Source: Agrobacterium pusense
GTDB lineage: Bacteria; Pseudomonadota; Alphaproteobacteria; Rhizobiales; Rhizobiaceae
Length of the DNA stretch: 64,000 nucleotides
Direction: 5' to 3'
Assembly: GCF_900102105.1 (NCBI RefSeq)
Contig: NZ_FNBB01000007.1
Coordinates: 1-64,000, forward strand
This document shows, in pieces, positions 27,599-37,976 of this stretch (the first letter of the stretch is position 1; each line of letters begins with the position of its first letter). The position numbers were made by a program, and so were the translations under genes. Under the pieces are notes generated by a model that did not search any database, was not told the DNA's origin, and worked only from the letters and a program-made list of their open reading frames with translations.

Positions 27599-28413
27599 GA
27601 CTTGCCTCCTTCATCCGCGGAGCGGGACAAACCCGGCGCCGGCAACAGGCTTATAACGAAGAGGATCACCGCGGCAACCACGATGGATGGACCGGACGGT
27701 GTATCATAGGTGAGCGATCCGAAGAGGCCGCCAACAACGGCAACCGCACCGATCAGCGAAGCCACCACCGCCATTACCTCCGGTGTAGCGGAGAAACGTC
27801 TGGCGGTCGCAGCCGGTATGATGAGCAGCGATGTGATGAGCATGATACCGACCACCTTCATCGCGATGGCGATCACCAGCGCCATCAGCAACGTGAAGAT
27901 CAATTTCGCCCGTTCCGGTTTCAGCCCCTCGGCTTCGGCCAGCTCCGTATTGACGGTGGAGGCAAGCAGCGATCGCCACAGGAACACCATGGAGACGATG
28001 ACAACCAGTCCGCCGCCCCAGATCAGTGCAATATCGCTGCGGGTGACGGCGAGAATGTCGCCGAACAGGAACGAGACGAGATCGATGCGGACCCAGCTCA
28101 TGAAGGCAACGATGACAAGGCCGATCGCCAATGCGGAGTGGGACAGGATGCCCAGCAGCGCATCGGCGGACAGCGCCTGCCGCCGTTGCAGGAAAATCAA
28201 AAGGAGCGACACGGCCGACGCGACCAGAAACACGCTGACAATGAGGTTCAGCTGCAGCAGCAGAGACAGGGCAACACCCAGAAGCGCCGAATGGGCCATG
28301 GTATCGCCAAAATAGGCCATGCGCCGCCAGACGACAAAGCAGCCAAGCGGACCGGCTGTCAATGCAACCCCAATGCCGGCGACCATGGCGCGGACGAAGA
28401 AATCGTCAAACAT
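27595..28413 (-). CDS. znuB: Zinc ABC transporter permease
   Basis: A 272-residue inner-membrane permease of the ABC-3 family with about eight transmembrane helices. Recognisable segments are AGPLGCFVVWRRMAYFGDTM near the start and LEAEGLKP-like AEAEGLKPERAKL in the middle, where the ATPase docks. I start at 28413 (MFDDFFVRAMVAG), eight bases before the end of znuC; the longer frame reads as histidine-tail antisense and is not protein-like. It works with ZnuC and ZnuA to import zinc. Confidence 0.93.
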   Translation of the reverse strand: MFDDFFVRAMVAGIGVALTAGPLGCFVVWRRMAYFGDTMAHSALLGVALSLLLQLNLIVSVFLVASAVSLLLIFLQRRQALSADALLGILSHSALAIGLVIVAFMSWVRIDLVSFLFGDILAVTRSDIALIWGGGLVVIVSMVFLWRSLLASTVNTELAEAEGLKPERAKLIFTLLMALVIAIAMKVVGIMLITSLLIIPAATARRFSATPEVMAVVASLIGAVAVVGGLFGSLTYDTPSGPSIVVAAVILFVISLLPAPGLSRSADEGGKS

Positions 28414-29332
28414 GGCGTTCTCCCTGCCGCTGGTTAAGGTGGGCGTCGTCGTCACGTTCATGGCCGCAGCCGCATTCTCCATGATCATCGTGGCGGTGCC
28501 CGTGGTCATGATGAAGATCATGCCCGTGATGGTGACCATCCTCGGGGTGGCAATGGTCCGTGACCGTGCCATCCGCATGTTGCACCCGGCCATCCGGCAA
28601 ATGGGTGTGATCATGATGGTGACTGTAGACGGCCAGCCCCTTCGCCGCCGCGCCGCCAAACAAGCGCATATATTCCGGACTCTGGCTCACCGCCTGCGGT
28701 GTGCCGCGGCAGCAGACATGGCCGTTGAGGCATATCACCGTATCGGTTTCCGCCATCACTACATGCAGATCATGCGAGATTAACAGAATTCCGCAATTAT
28801 TTGAATTTCTGATATTTTTTATCAGATCATAAAGCGCGATCTCGCCGGAGAAGTCCACCCCCTGCACGGGTTCGTCAAGAACCAGAAGGTCTGGCTTGCG
28901 GGCAATGGCGCGGGCAAGAAGCGCGCGTTGGAACTCGCCACCGGACAGATGCTGCACCTCGGCATTGGCAAGATGCGCGATACCGGTCGCATTCAGCGCG
29001 GCGTCTATTTCGCGGGCGGCGAGCGGTCCTGTCAGTGTCATCAGTCGGCGCACCGAAAGCGGCATTGTCCAGTCGACAGAGAGCTTCTGCGGCACATAAC
29101 CCACTTTCAGACCAGCCTTGCGGGTAACCACCCCCTCGGTTGGTTTGACGACACCAATCGCCATTTTCGCGCTCGTGGACTTGCCTGATCCGTTCGGCCC
29201 AATCAGTGTGACGATCTCGCCCTTGCTGACGGAAAACTCCACGCCGCGCACCAGCCAGCGGCCGTTGCGCTGGACGCCGGCATTGGCAAGGGAGACCAGT
29301 ATGTCGTTACCCGGATGGGCGGAATGAAGCAT
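28406..29332 (-). CDS. znuC: Zinc ABC transporter ATPase with His-rich tail
   Basis: A 308-residue ATPase powering zinc import. Walker A is at residues 45-53 (GPNGSGKST), the signature at 129-133 (LSGGE), Walker B at 149-154 (LLVLDEP) and the switch histidine in LISHDLH. The last 71 residues (238-308) hold 21 histidines plus the motif CGCGH and many Asp/Glu, an acidic zinc-binding tail not found in E. coli ZnuC. It diverges from znuA over the Zur-like box. Confidence 0.93.
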   Translation of the reverse strand: MLHSAHPGNDILVSLANAGVQRNGRWLVRGVEFSVSKGEIVTLIGPNGSGKSTSAKMAIGVVKPTEGVVTRKAGLKVGYVPQKLSVDWTMPLSVRRLMTLTGPLAAREIDAALNATGIAHLANAEVQHLSGGEFQRALLARAIARKPDLLVLDEPVQGVDFSGEIALYDLIKNIRNSNNCGILLISHDLHVVMAETDTVICLNGHVCCRGTPQAVSQSPEYMRLFGGAAAKGLAVYSHHHDHTHLPDGRVQHADGTVTDHCHPEDGHHHGHDLHHDHGHRHDDHGECGCGHERDDDAHLNQRQGERHV

Positions 29333-29391
29333 GGGATTGTCCGTTTGGCGATGTTGCTTACCGCTATCGCATACGTTATAGAGTTACGCAA

Positions 29392-29409
29392 TAAATGTAA
29401 TAACATAAC
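29392..29409. promoter_or_regulatory. Zur-type operator between znuCB-zur and znuA
   Basis: The 12-mer ATGTAATAACAT (29395-29406) has inverted outer arms ATGT/ACAT and is extended by aac on the right. On the other strand it reads gttatgttattacat, which resembles the Zur box reported for rhizobia as I remember it. It lies ~30 bases before znuA and ~60 before znuC, inside an AT-rich divergent promoter region (29333-29436). Confidence 0.65.
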
Positions 29410-29436
29410 TAACATTCTTCAAGTGGAGTGCATTTC

Positions 29437-30456
29437 ATGAAATCGATCCTGATCCCGCTCGCGGCGTCCATGGCAATCGCGGTCGCCGCTTCGGGCGCCA
29501 CCGCTGCACCCGAGGTCGTCGTGTCGATCAAGCCCGTCCACTCCCTCGTTGCGGCCATCATGCAAGGTGTCGGGGAACCACAGCTCATCGTCGACGGCGC
29601 GGCCTCGCCGCATACCTATAATCTCCGTCCGTCGAATGCACGCAAGCTCGAAACGGCGGATGTGGTTTTCTGGGTGGGTCCCGGACTGGAAGCATTTCTG
29701 GAGAAGCCGCTGGAAGCGCTGGCCGCCAAGGCGACTGTTGTGGAACTGGAAGATGCCAAGGGGCTGGAAAAGCTGCCCTTCCGTGAAGGGGGGCCCTTTG
29801 AAGCGCATGATCATGGCGAAGAAGGCCATGAGGCGAATGACGGTCATGCCGAAAAGCCGGACGCGCACGAGCATGGTCACGAGCATGACGGAGGCGGTCA
29901 CGCCGGTCACGACGGTGAGAGCCACGATGACCATGAGCATGGCACCTATGACACACATCTCTGGCTTGACCCCGCCAATGCCAAGGCCATGGCCCAGGCA
30001 ATCGAAACCGCGCTGATCGCGGCCGATCCCGGCAATGCCGCGATCTATCAGTCCAACACAAAGAAGCTGATCGATGATCTCGATACACTTGACGCCGAAC
30101 TGGCCAAAACGGTTCAGCCGGTGAAGGACAAGCCGTTTATTGTCTTCCACGACGCCTACCAATATTTCGAACATCGCTATGGCGTGAAGACGGCGGGGTC
30201 GATCACCGTCAGCCCCGAAACCCTGCCGGGCGCGGATCGCGTCAAACAGATGCAAGAAAAGGTTCGCCAGCTCGGCGCGACCTGCGTTTTTGCCGAACCG
30301 CAATTCGAGCCTAAGCTGGTCTCGGTCATCACCGAAGGCGCGGCAGCGAAATCGGCTACGCTTGATCCGGAAGCGGCAACGCTGGAGCCAGGCCCGGAGC
30401 TTTACTTCAAGCTGATGCGCGGTATCGCCGGGTCGCTGAAGAACTGTTTGTCCTGA
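29437..30456 (+). CDS. znuA: Zinc ABC transporter substrate-binding protein
   Basis: A 339-residue periplasmic zinc-binding protein. The signal peptide ends around GATA (residue ~24). Zinc-binding histidines appear in KPVHSLVA, ASPHTYNLRP, VFHDAYQ, and in the flexible His/Asp-rich loop around residues 120-170 (HDHGEEGHEANDGHAE). I chose the ATG at 29437 (MKSILIPLAA); a GTG three codons upstream is possible. The Shine-Dalgarno is gtggag. Confidence 0.95.
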   Translation: MKSILIPLAASMAIAVAASGATAAPEVVVSIKPVHSLVAAIMQGVGEPQLIVDGAASPHTYNLRPSNARKLETADVVFWVGPGLEAFLEKPLEALAAKATVVELEDAKGLEKLPFREGGPFEAHDHGEEGHEANDGHAEKPDAHEHGHEHDGGGHAGHDGESHDDHEHGTYDTHLWLDPANAKAMAQAIETALIAADPGNAAIYQSNTKKLIDDLDTLDAELAKTVQPVKDKPFIVFHDAYQYFEHRYGVKTAGSITVSPETLPGADRVKQMQEKVRQLGATCVFAEPQFEPKLVSVITEGAAAKSATLDPEAATLEPGPELYFKLMRGIAGSLKNCLS

Positions 30457-30473
30457 TGGGCACCTCATCAAGC

Positions 30474-30499
30474 CCGGCATGGCCAATGCGCCATGCCGG
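30474..30499. terminator. Hairpin between convergent znuA and lacI-type genes
   Basis: A perfect 10-bp stem (ccggcatggc / gccatgccgg) with a six-base loop sits between the stop codons of the two convergent genes. There is no clear T-run on either side, so it may act as a weak terminator or only protect 3' ends. Confidence 0.45.
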
Positions 30500-30517
30500 C
30501 TCGGTCTTGCGTGTGCC

Positions 30518-32071
<1,554 letters not shown>

Positions 32072-34522
32072 ATGATTTCTTCCTCCACGCCCGAAACCGT
32101 CATCGATCTGGCAGGGCTCTGGCGCCTGACATCAGTGGACAGAGATCATACGACCGAGCTTACCGTCCCTGGGGATATCCATACGGCACTCAAAGATGCG
32201 GGCATCATTCCAGATCCCTACCACGGAGCCAATGAAAAGGCCGTGCAATGGGTGGCCCGACAGGACTGGGTTCTTGAGCGAACGTTCATCCTCGATGAGG
32301 CGGACGCAAGCTGGTATCTCGACATCGACTATCTCGACACCGTCGCGATTGTCTTCGTGAACGACGTTCCGGTGCTCAGCGCGGACAATTGCTTCCGTCG
32401 CTACCGCCCTGATGTTTCCCGTGCAGTGCGCCCCGGTGAAAACACCATTCGCATCCATTTTCACTCCAATATAACCGCCGGGGCGGAGCGGCAGGCGCGC
32501 CAGCCGTTTTATATACCCTATCACCCGGGGAATTCGCCTATCGCCAATGGCAATATGCTGCGCAAGCCGCAATGCCATTTCGGCTGGGACTGGAACATCG
32601 CGATTGCGCCACTCGGGCTTTACGGCAAAATCCTGCTGAAACGGCTCGATACGGCCCGGATCGAGCATGTCGTTACCTCACAGCGCCATATCGACGGCGG
32701 CGTCGAGCTGCATGTGGCCGTCACCCTCTTTGCCGAGGGACCGGCAAGCCTGCCGGTTTATCTGTCTCTCAACGATGAAAGGCTGAGGCTCGATTGCGGC
32801 GTCGGCGCAGGCGAAACCGTGGTGCGTCACGTCTTCTTCGTGGAAAATCCGGAGCTCTGGTGGCCTGCCGGCAGTGGCGAGCAGACGCTCTACACGCTGA
32901 TGGTGGAGCTGCCCGATGAGACTGTGACCCGGCAGATCGGCTTCAGGACCATCGAGCTTCTGACCGATAAGGATGAGGCTGGCAGCCGCTTCGCGTTCCG
33001 CATCAACGGCCGGGAAATCTTCTGCCGCGGTGCCAACTGGATTCCCGCAGATGCGCTCTATTCGCTCACCAGCCGGGAAAAGACCGAAGACCTCCTCTGC
33101 TCCGCGGTCGAGGCTAACATGAACATGATCCGGGTCTGGGGCGGCGGATTTTATGAGGAAGACTGGTTCTACGATCTCTGCGACCGTCTTGGCCTGCTGG
33201 TGTGGCAGGACTTCATGTTCGCCTGCAATCTTTATCCCTGCAGCGAGGATTTTCTCGATAATGTCGAACATGAGGTTGATTATCAGGCGAAACGCCTCTC
33301 CTCGCATCCTTCCATCGCGCTCTGGTGCGGCGATAACGAGCTGGTGGGTGCACTGACCTGGTTCGATGAGTCCCGCAACAATCGCGACCGATACCTTGTG
33401 GCTTATGACCGACTGAACCGCACCATTGAAAAGGCCCTGAAAAAGGCCGCGCCCGAAGCACTGTGGTGGCCATCAAGCCCCGCCTCCGGTTATCTCGATT
33501 ATGGCGATGCCTGGCACGCGGATGGTTCCGGCGACATGCATTACTGGTCCGTGTGGCACGAGAACAAATCATTCGACAATTACCGTTCGGTGAAGCCGCG
33601 TTTCTGCTCGGAATTCGGTTTCCAGTCCTACACCTCCATGCCGGTCATCCGCACCTATGCGGAAGACAGGGACATGAACATCGCCTCCCCCGTCATCGAA
33701 CTGCACCAGAAAAATGCCGGCGGCAACGAGCGGATCGCCGGTACGATGTTCCGCTACTTCCGCTTCCCAAAGGACTTCGAGAATTTCGTTTATCTGAGCC
33801 AGGTCCAGCAGGCATTGGCTATCCGCACGGCCGTCGATTACTGGCGCTCGCTGAAGCCGCATTGCATGGGAACGCTATACTGGCAGCTGAACGACACCTG
33901 GCCGGTCGCCTCGTGGTCAAGCCTCGATTATGGCGGCGGCTGGAAGGCGCTGCATTATGCCGCTCGCCGCTTCTTCCAGCCTGTCACGGTTTCGGCTATT
34001 CCCGCGGAGGATGGACGCCGAATAAACTTCTCCATGGTGAACGACACGGCGGAAGACGTCGAGATCGACATGAATATCGTTGCCCTGACCATGGACGGCA
34101 ACCGAGTGCCGTTGAAATCCGCCAACGGCACCTGCACGACCGACAAGGCCGCTACGCTGACCGACATCGACATGAGCAGCCTGCCTGACGGCACCATCCT
34201 TGCCTGGAGCTTCATCGCCTCCAACGGCATGACCGGCGAAGGCCACCATGTGCGCGACACCTATAAAGCGCTGGAACTTCTGCCCGCCGGTCTGACATTC
34301 ACCACCAGCTCGCTGAAAAACGGGCAGTTCGAAATAGATGTCACCGCAAGCGGGCTTGCGCTCTTCGTCATGCTGGAGGCAGATCAGCCCGGGCGTTATT
34401 CCGACAACCTTTTCGATCTCGCCGCCGGCGAAACGCGGCGTATCATCTTCACCCCGAAAGCGGGCGGCGGACAGCCGCACTTCCGTGTCTTCGATCTTCA
34501 TGGCTGCCAGTCCCCGCATTGA
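32072..34522 (+). CDS. Beta-mannosidase (glycoside hydrolase family 2)
   Basis: An 816-residue GH2 enzyme cleaving terminal beta-mannose. The sugar-binding beta-sandwich is N-terminal (LAGLWRLTSVDRDHTTELTV). The TIM barrel carries the acid/base Glu423 in WCGDNEL and the nucleophile Glu514 in FCSEFGFQS. Signature segments RGANWIPADAL and RVWGGGFYEEDWFYD mark beta-mannosidases. There is no signal peptide, so it works in the cytosol on imported disaccharides. I prefer the ATG at 32072 (agggtc as Shine-Dalgarno) over 32057. No sugar transporter is adjacent. Confidence 0.9.
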   Translation: MISSSTPETVIDLAGLWRLTSVDRDHTTELTVPGDIHTALKDAGIIPDPYHGANEKAVQWVARQDWVLERTFILDEADASWYLDIDYLDTVAIVFVNDVPVLSADNCFRRYRPDVSRAVRPGENTIRIHFHSNITAGAERQARQPFYIPYHPGNSPIANGNMLRKPQCHFGWDWNIAIAPLGLYGKILLKRLDTARIEHVVTSQRHIDGGVELHVAVTLFAEGPASLPVYLSLNDERLRLDCGVGAGETVVRHVFFVENPELWWPAGSGEQTLYTLMVELPDETVTRQIGFRTIELLTDKDEAGSRFAFRINGREIFCRGANWIPADALYSLTSREKTEDLLCSAVEANMNMIRVWGGGFYEEDWFYDLCDRLGLLVWQDFMFACNLYPCSEDFLDNVEHEVDYQAKRLSSHPSIALWCGDNELVGALTWFDESRNNRDRYLVAYDRLNRTIEKALKKAAPEALWWPSSPASGYLDYGDAWHADGSGDMHYWSVWHENKSFDNYRSVKPRFCSEFGFQSYTSMPVIRTYAEDRDMNIASPVIELHQKNAGGNERIAGTMFRYFRFPKDFENFVYLSQVQQALAIRTAVDYWRSLKPHCMGTLYWQLNDTWPVASWSSLDYGGGWKALHYAARRFFQPVTVSAIPAEDGRRINFSMVNDTAEDVEIDMNIVALTMDGNRVPLKSANGTCTTDKAATLTDIDMSSLPDGTILAWSFIASNGMTGEGHHVRDTYKALELLPAGLTFTTSSLKNGQFEIDVTASGLALFVMLEADQPGRYSDNLFDLAAGETRRIIFTPKAGGGQPHFRVFDLHGCQSPH

Positions 34523-34644
34523 AACGACGCGGAGAAAGGCATAACCATCCTGTTCGGGAAGACAGGCGTCGCGGCCTGCCCTCATCAGTTCAAATGGTTG
34601 CCGGGTTCTTCGGCAGCCGATCATCAGCAAGTGGAGGAAGACCC

Positions 34645-35676
34645 ATGGTTTGGCAACCGGCCGAAAACCGTTACACGTCCATGAAATATAATCATTGCGG
34701 AAAGACCGGACTGAAACTGCCGGCGATCTCGCTGGGACTCTGGCATAATTTCGGCAACGATACGCCGCATCAGACGAAACAGGCCATCTGCCGCCGTGCC
34801 TTCGATCTCGGCATTACCCATTTCGACCTCGCCAACAATTATGGCCCGCCGCCCGGCAGCGCCGAGACCGCCTTCGGCGAAATCCTGAGGACGGATTTCC
34901 GGGGTTATCGTGACGAGATGATCATCTCCTCCAAGGCGGGTTACAACATGTGGCCAGGCCCTTACGGCGAATGGGGCAGCCGCAAATATCTTATCGCCTC
35001 CTGCGACCAGAGCCTGAAACGCATGGGGCTGGATTACGTCGACATCTTTTATTCTCACCGTTTCGATCCCAACACGCCGCTTGAGGAAACCTGTGGTGCG
35101 CTCGATCAGATCGTGCGTTCGGGCAAGGCGCTTTATGTCGGCATCTCTTCCTACAATTCGAAGCGCACCCGCGAGGCCGCCGCGATCCTGAAGCACCTCG
35201 GTACGCCCTGCATCATCCACCAGCCGAGCTATTCGATGATCAACCGCTGGATTGAAGAAGATGGTCTCGTTGATACGCTGGAGGAACTAGGCATTGGCTC
35301 CATCGTCTTCTCGCCGCTGGCGCAGGGCATGCTGACGACGAAATATCTCGGCGGCGTGCCTGATGGCAGCCGCGCATCGCAGAGCAAGTCGCTCAACCCG
35401 GCTTTCCTCAACGAACGTAATGTCGAGAATATCCGGGCGCTGAACGGCATCGCCGAGCGGCGTGGCCAGACACTGGCGCAGATGGCCATCGCCTGGGTGC
35501 TGCGCGGCGGTCGTATCACCTCGGCGCTGATCGGCGCCAGCCGCGTCGAGCAGGTTGAAGACTGTGTGAAAGCGCTGGACAAACCGGATTTCACGACCGA
35601 AGAACTCGCTGAAATCGACCGCTACGCCAAGGACGCGGATATCAACCTCTGGGCAAAATCTGCCGAACGCGTCTGA
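34645..35676 (+). CDS. Aldo/keto reductase (YghZ-like)
   Basis: A 343-residue NADPH-dependent aldo/keto reductase. The catalytic Tyr/Asp/Lys/His tetrad is visible in ITHFDLANNYGPPPGSAE, IISSKAGY and DIFYSHRFDPNTPLEE. The PPGSAE and MWPGPYGEWGSRKYLI segments are typical of the YghZ subgroup (L-glyceraldehyde 3-phosphate reductase). I start at 34645 after gtggaggaag. It follows the beta-mannosidase by ~120 bases on the same strand and may act on the released sugar or a by-product. Confidence 0.9.
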   Translation: MVWQPAENRYTSMKYNHCGKTGLKLPAISLGLWHNFGNDTPHQTKQAICRRAFDLGITHFDLANNYGPPPGSAETAFGEILRTDFRGYRDEMIISSKAGYNMWPGPYGEWGSRKYLIASCDQSLKRMGLDYVDIFYSHRFDPNTPLEETCGALDQIVRSGKALYVGISSYNSKRTREAAAILKHLGTPCIIHQPSYSMINRWIEEDGLVDTLEELGIGSIVFSPLAQGMLTTKYLGGVPDGSRASQSKSLNPAFLNERNVENIRALNGIAERRGQTLAQMAIAWVLRGGRITSALIGASRVEQVEDCVKALDKPDFTTEELAEIDRYAKDADINLWAKSAERV

Positions 35677-35685
35677 CCGAGGAGA

Positions 35686-35710
35686 GACCGCCCGGTTATT
35701 CCGGGCGGTC
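35686..35710 (+). terminator. Hairpin after the aldo/keto reductase gene
   Basis: A perfect 10-bp stem gaccgcccgg / ccgggcggtc with loop ttatt lies ten bases after the stop. It lacks a T-run (followed by ccaccgtgtc), so termination efficiency is uncertain. Confidence 0.55.
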
Positions 35711-35855
35711 CCACCGTGTCAAGAAACTTCAAAACAAAAGATTAACTTCCGCCTCTAAGCCTTAACAACCATTACATAATTGTAATTTTAAATTCAGTTT
35801 CCGTTCATTCGTTTATTCGTAAGTTCTCCTCATTGAAACACGAGAGGAAACTTCC

Positions 35856-36179
35856 ATGAAAAAGTTCGTCACCATTCTTCTGGCTGCAACCGTTCTCGCG
35901 GCCCCGATGGCTCAGGCGCAGGGCCGTCACGATGATCGCCACCGCGGCGTCACCGTCGAGCGTCATGTCACGAAAAAGGTCATCGTCAAGAAGCACCGTT
36001 GGGATCGTGGTCAGCGCCTCTCGCCAGCAGAGCGTCGTCATTTCGTCGATCGTCGCGATTATCGCCGTTACCGCCTGGCCGAACCGCGCCGCGACCAGCG
36101 CTGGGTGCGCGTTGACAACCAGTTCCTGCTCATCAATGCCGTCAGCGGCCTGATCGTCGGCCTTGCCGCCGCTCGCTAA
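35856..36179 (+). CDS. RcnB-like small periplasmic protein
   Basis: A 107-residue exported protein with a signal peptide ending at AQAQ (residue ~22). The mature part is strongly basic and His/Arg-rich (VKKHRWDRGQRLSPAERR) and ends in a conserved hydrophobic patch (NQFLLINAVSGLIVGLAAA), the layout of RcnB/DUF1236-type periplasmic proteins. RcnB itself helps metal homeostasis in E. coli; the function here is unknown. Shine-Dalgarno gagaggaaac. Confidence 0.75.
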   Translation: MKKFVTILLAATVLAAPMAQAQGRHDDRHRGVTVERHVTKKVIVKKHRWDRGQRLSPAERRHFVDRRDYRRYRLAEPRRDQRWVRVDNQFLLINAVSGLIVGLAAAR

Positions 36180-36201
36180 TTCCAAGCACCGGTGAAATGA
36201 A

Positions 36202-36226
36202 AAAGGCCCGCTTGCGCGGGCCTTTA
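36202..36226. terminator. Bidirectional terminator between RcnB-like gene and gnd
   Basis: The stem aaaggcccgc / gcgggccttt around a short loop lies between the convergent stops, with an A-run on the left and T-rich sequence on the right. Confidence 0.75.
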
Positions 36227-36244
36227 TCTTTATCCAATGGCCGA

Positions 36245-37675
36245 TCAGAAAATATCGGCGCCGCTGCCCCACGGGCCATGCGGCTTGTCCACGCCGTCGG
36301 TGCGTTCGAAGCCATGGGCGCCGAAGAAGTCGCGCTGCGCCTGGATAAGGTTGGCGCTGCCGCGGCCGCGACGATAGGCATCGAAATAGCCGAGTGCAGA
36401 GGCCAGCGCCGAAACCGGCAGGCCCGACAGGGCAGCGTAAGAAACGACGCGGCGTAGCGGCGCATCGGTTTCCTTGACGATAGCGGAGAAAGCCGGCGTC
36501 ACGATGAGGTTGGCCACATGCGGATCCTTGGTAAAGGCCGAGGTGATTTCATCGAGGAACTCCGAGCGGATGATGCAGCCGGCGCGCCAGATGCGGGCAA
36601 TCGTCGGCATCGGCAGGTTCCAGTTGAACTCCTTCGAAGCGGCCGACATGATGGCGAAGCCCTGCGCATAGGCACCGACCTTGGCGGCCAGAAGCGCGCT
36701 TTCCAGATCGGCGATGAAGGCCTTCCTGTCGGCCGGTGCGGCTGCAAGGGCCGGAAGGCCGAAGATCTTCTCGGCAGCTTCGCGCTCATCCTTCTGCGAG
36801 GAGAGAATACGGGCAGCCACGGCCGCTTCGATGGCGGTTGCGGCGACGCCCATGTTCTGCGCCTCGATGACGGACCACTTGCCCGTGCCCTTCTGGCCGG
36901 CCTTGTCGAGGATCAGATCGACCATCGGTTTGCCGGTGATCGGATCGGCGGCGCGCAGAACCTTTTCGGTGATTTCGATCAGGTAGGAATTAAGACGGCC
37001 CTTGTTCCATTCACCGAACACATCGGCGATTTCGGCAGCGCTCATCTTCAGACCGTCACGCAGGATGCCGTAGATTTCCGCGATCATCTGCATGTCGGCA
37101 TATTCGATGCCATTATGGATGGTCTTGACGAAGTGGCCAGCACCATCATTGCCGAGCCATGCCACGCACGGATCGTCATTATATTTGGCGGAGATGGAGG
37201 TGAGCACTTTCTCGACGCGCTTCCAGCTGTCCTCGGTGCCGCCAACCATGATGGACGGTCCATGACGCGCGCCTTCTTCGCCACCCGAAACGCCCATGCC
37301 GATAAAGGTGAGGCCGCTGTCCTTCAGATTGTCGAAACGGCGGATCGTGTCGCGGAAATTCGCATTGCCCGCGTCGATCATGATGTCGCCGTTCGAAAGG
37401 TGCGGCTTCAGGATTTCCATCTGCTGGTCGACCGGATCGCCAGCCTTGATCATGATGATGATCGGGCGCGGAGGACGAATGGCGGCAACGAATTCCTCGA
37501 TGGTTTCGCAAGGGATCAATTGTCCCTGCAACTCGCCGGCTTCAGCGTAGAATTTTCTCGTCGCTTCAGGGGTTCGGTTGAATACGGCGATCTTGTTGCC
37601 CTTTTCGGCGATGTTGAGCGCCAGGTTAGAGCCCATGACGCCGAGACCGATCAAACCGATTTCTGCCTGTTCCAC
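36245..37675 (-). CDS. gnd: 6-phosphogluconate dehydrogenase (decarboxylating)
   Basis: A 476-residue enzyme of the oxidative pentose phosphate pathway converting 6-phosphogluconate to ribulose 5-phosphate with NADP. The NADP-binding fold opens GLIGLGVMGSNLALN. Substrate residues are in MGVSGGEEGARHGPSIM, the catalytic lysine is in GHFVKTIHNGIEY, and the tail has RVVSYAALSG and the C-terminal segment with His. It is full-length for the family. Confidence 0.94.
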   Translation of the reverse strand: MEQAEIGLIGLGVMGSNLALNIAEKGNKIAVFNRTPEATRKFYAEAGELQGQLIPCETIEEFVAAIRPPRPIIIMIKAGDPVDQQMEILKPHLSNGDIMIDAGNANFRDTIRRFDNLKDSGLTFIGMGVSGGEEGARHGPSIMVGGTEDSWKRVEKVLTSISAKYNDDPCVAWLGNDGAGHFVKTIHNGIEYADMQMIAEIYGILRDGLKMSAAEIADVFGEWNKGRLNSYLIEITEKVLRAADPITGKPMVDLILDKAGQKGTGKWSVIEAQNMGVAATAIEAAVAARILSSQKDEREAAEKIFGLPALAAAPADRKAFIADLESALLAAKVGAYAQGFAIMSAASKEFNWNLPMPTIARIWRAGCIIRSEFLDEITSAFTKDPHVANLIVTPAFSAIVKETDAPLRRVVSYAALSGLPVSALASALGYFDAYRRGRGSANLIQAQRDFFGAHGFERTDGVDKPHGPWGSGADIF

Positions 37676-37802
37676 GGATGTGCCTCCATCTTGCTTTTTG
37701 GTGGTCGTGTTGTGGCACTGTAATCACCAAACGGCAAGGCTGGGCGCGACTGAAACGATTAAATTTTGATGACGCAAATCAGCTTTGCATATTTGCGGCA
37801 GG

Positions 37803-37976
37803 TCACGGCCTATTCGAAATCGAGGATCGCGGCCGGTTATCACCATCGTCCAGTGCCCGCCAGGCGGCCCCATCCATGTCCTCATACTGGCCCGAACGCA
37901 CGGACCAGAGGAAGGCAAAAAGTCCGAGTGCACCTAATAGCAGCGCAACGGGAATGAGATAGATCAGCATGTTCAT
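37803..37976 (-). CDS. fixS: cbb3 oxidase maturation protein CcoS/FixS
   Basis: A 57-residue membrane protein read by hand on the minus strand: MNMLIYLIPVALLLGALGLF, then WSVRSGQYEDMDGAAWR and a polar tail. The transmembrane helix followed by SGQY(E/D)D is the CcoS signature. It is needed for cofactor insertion into the cbb3 terminal oxidase. Its ATG overlaps the fixI stop (ATGA). Confidence 0.9.
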   Translation of the reverse strand: MNMLIYLIPVALLLGALGLFAFLWSVRSGQYEDMDGAAWRALDDGDNRPRSSISNRP

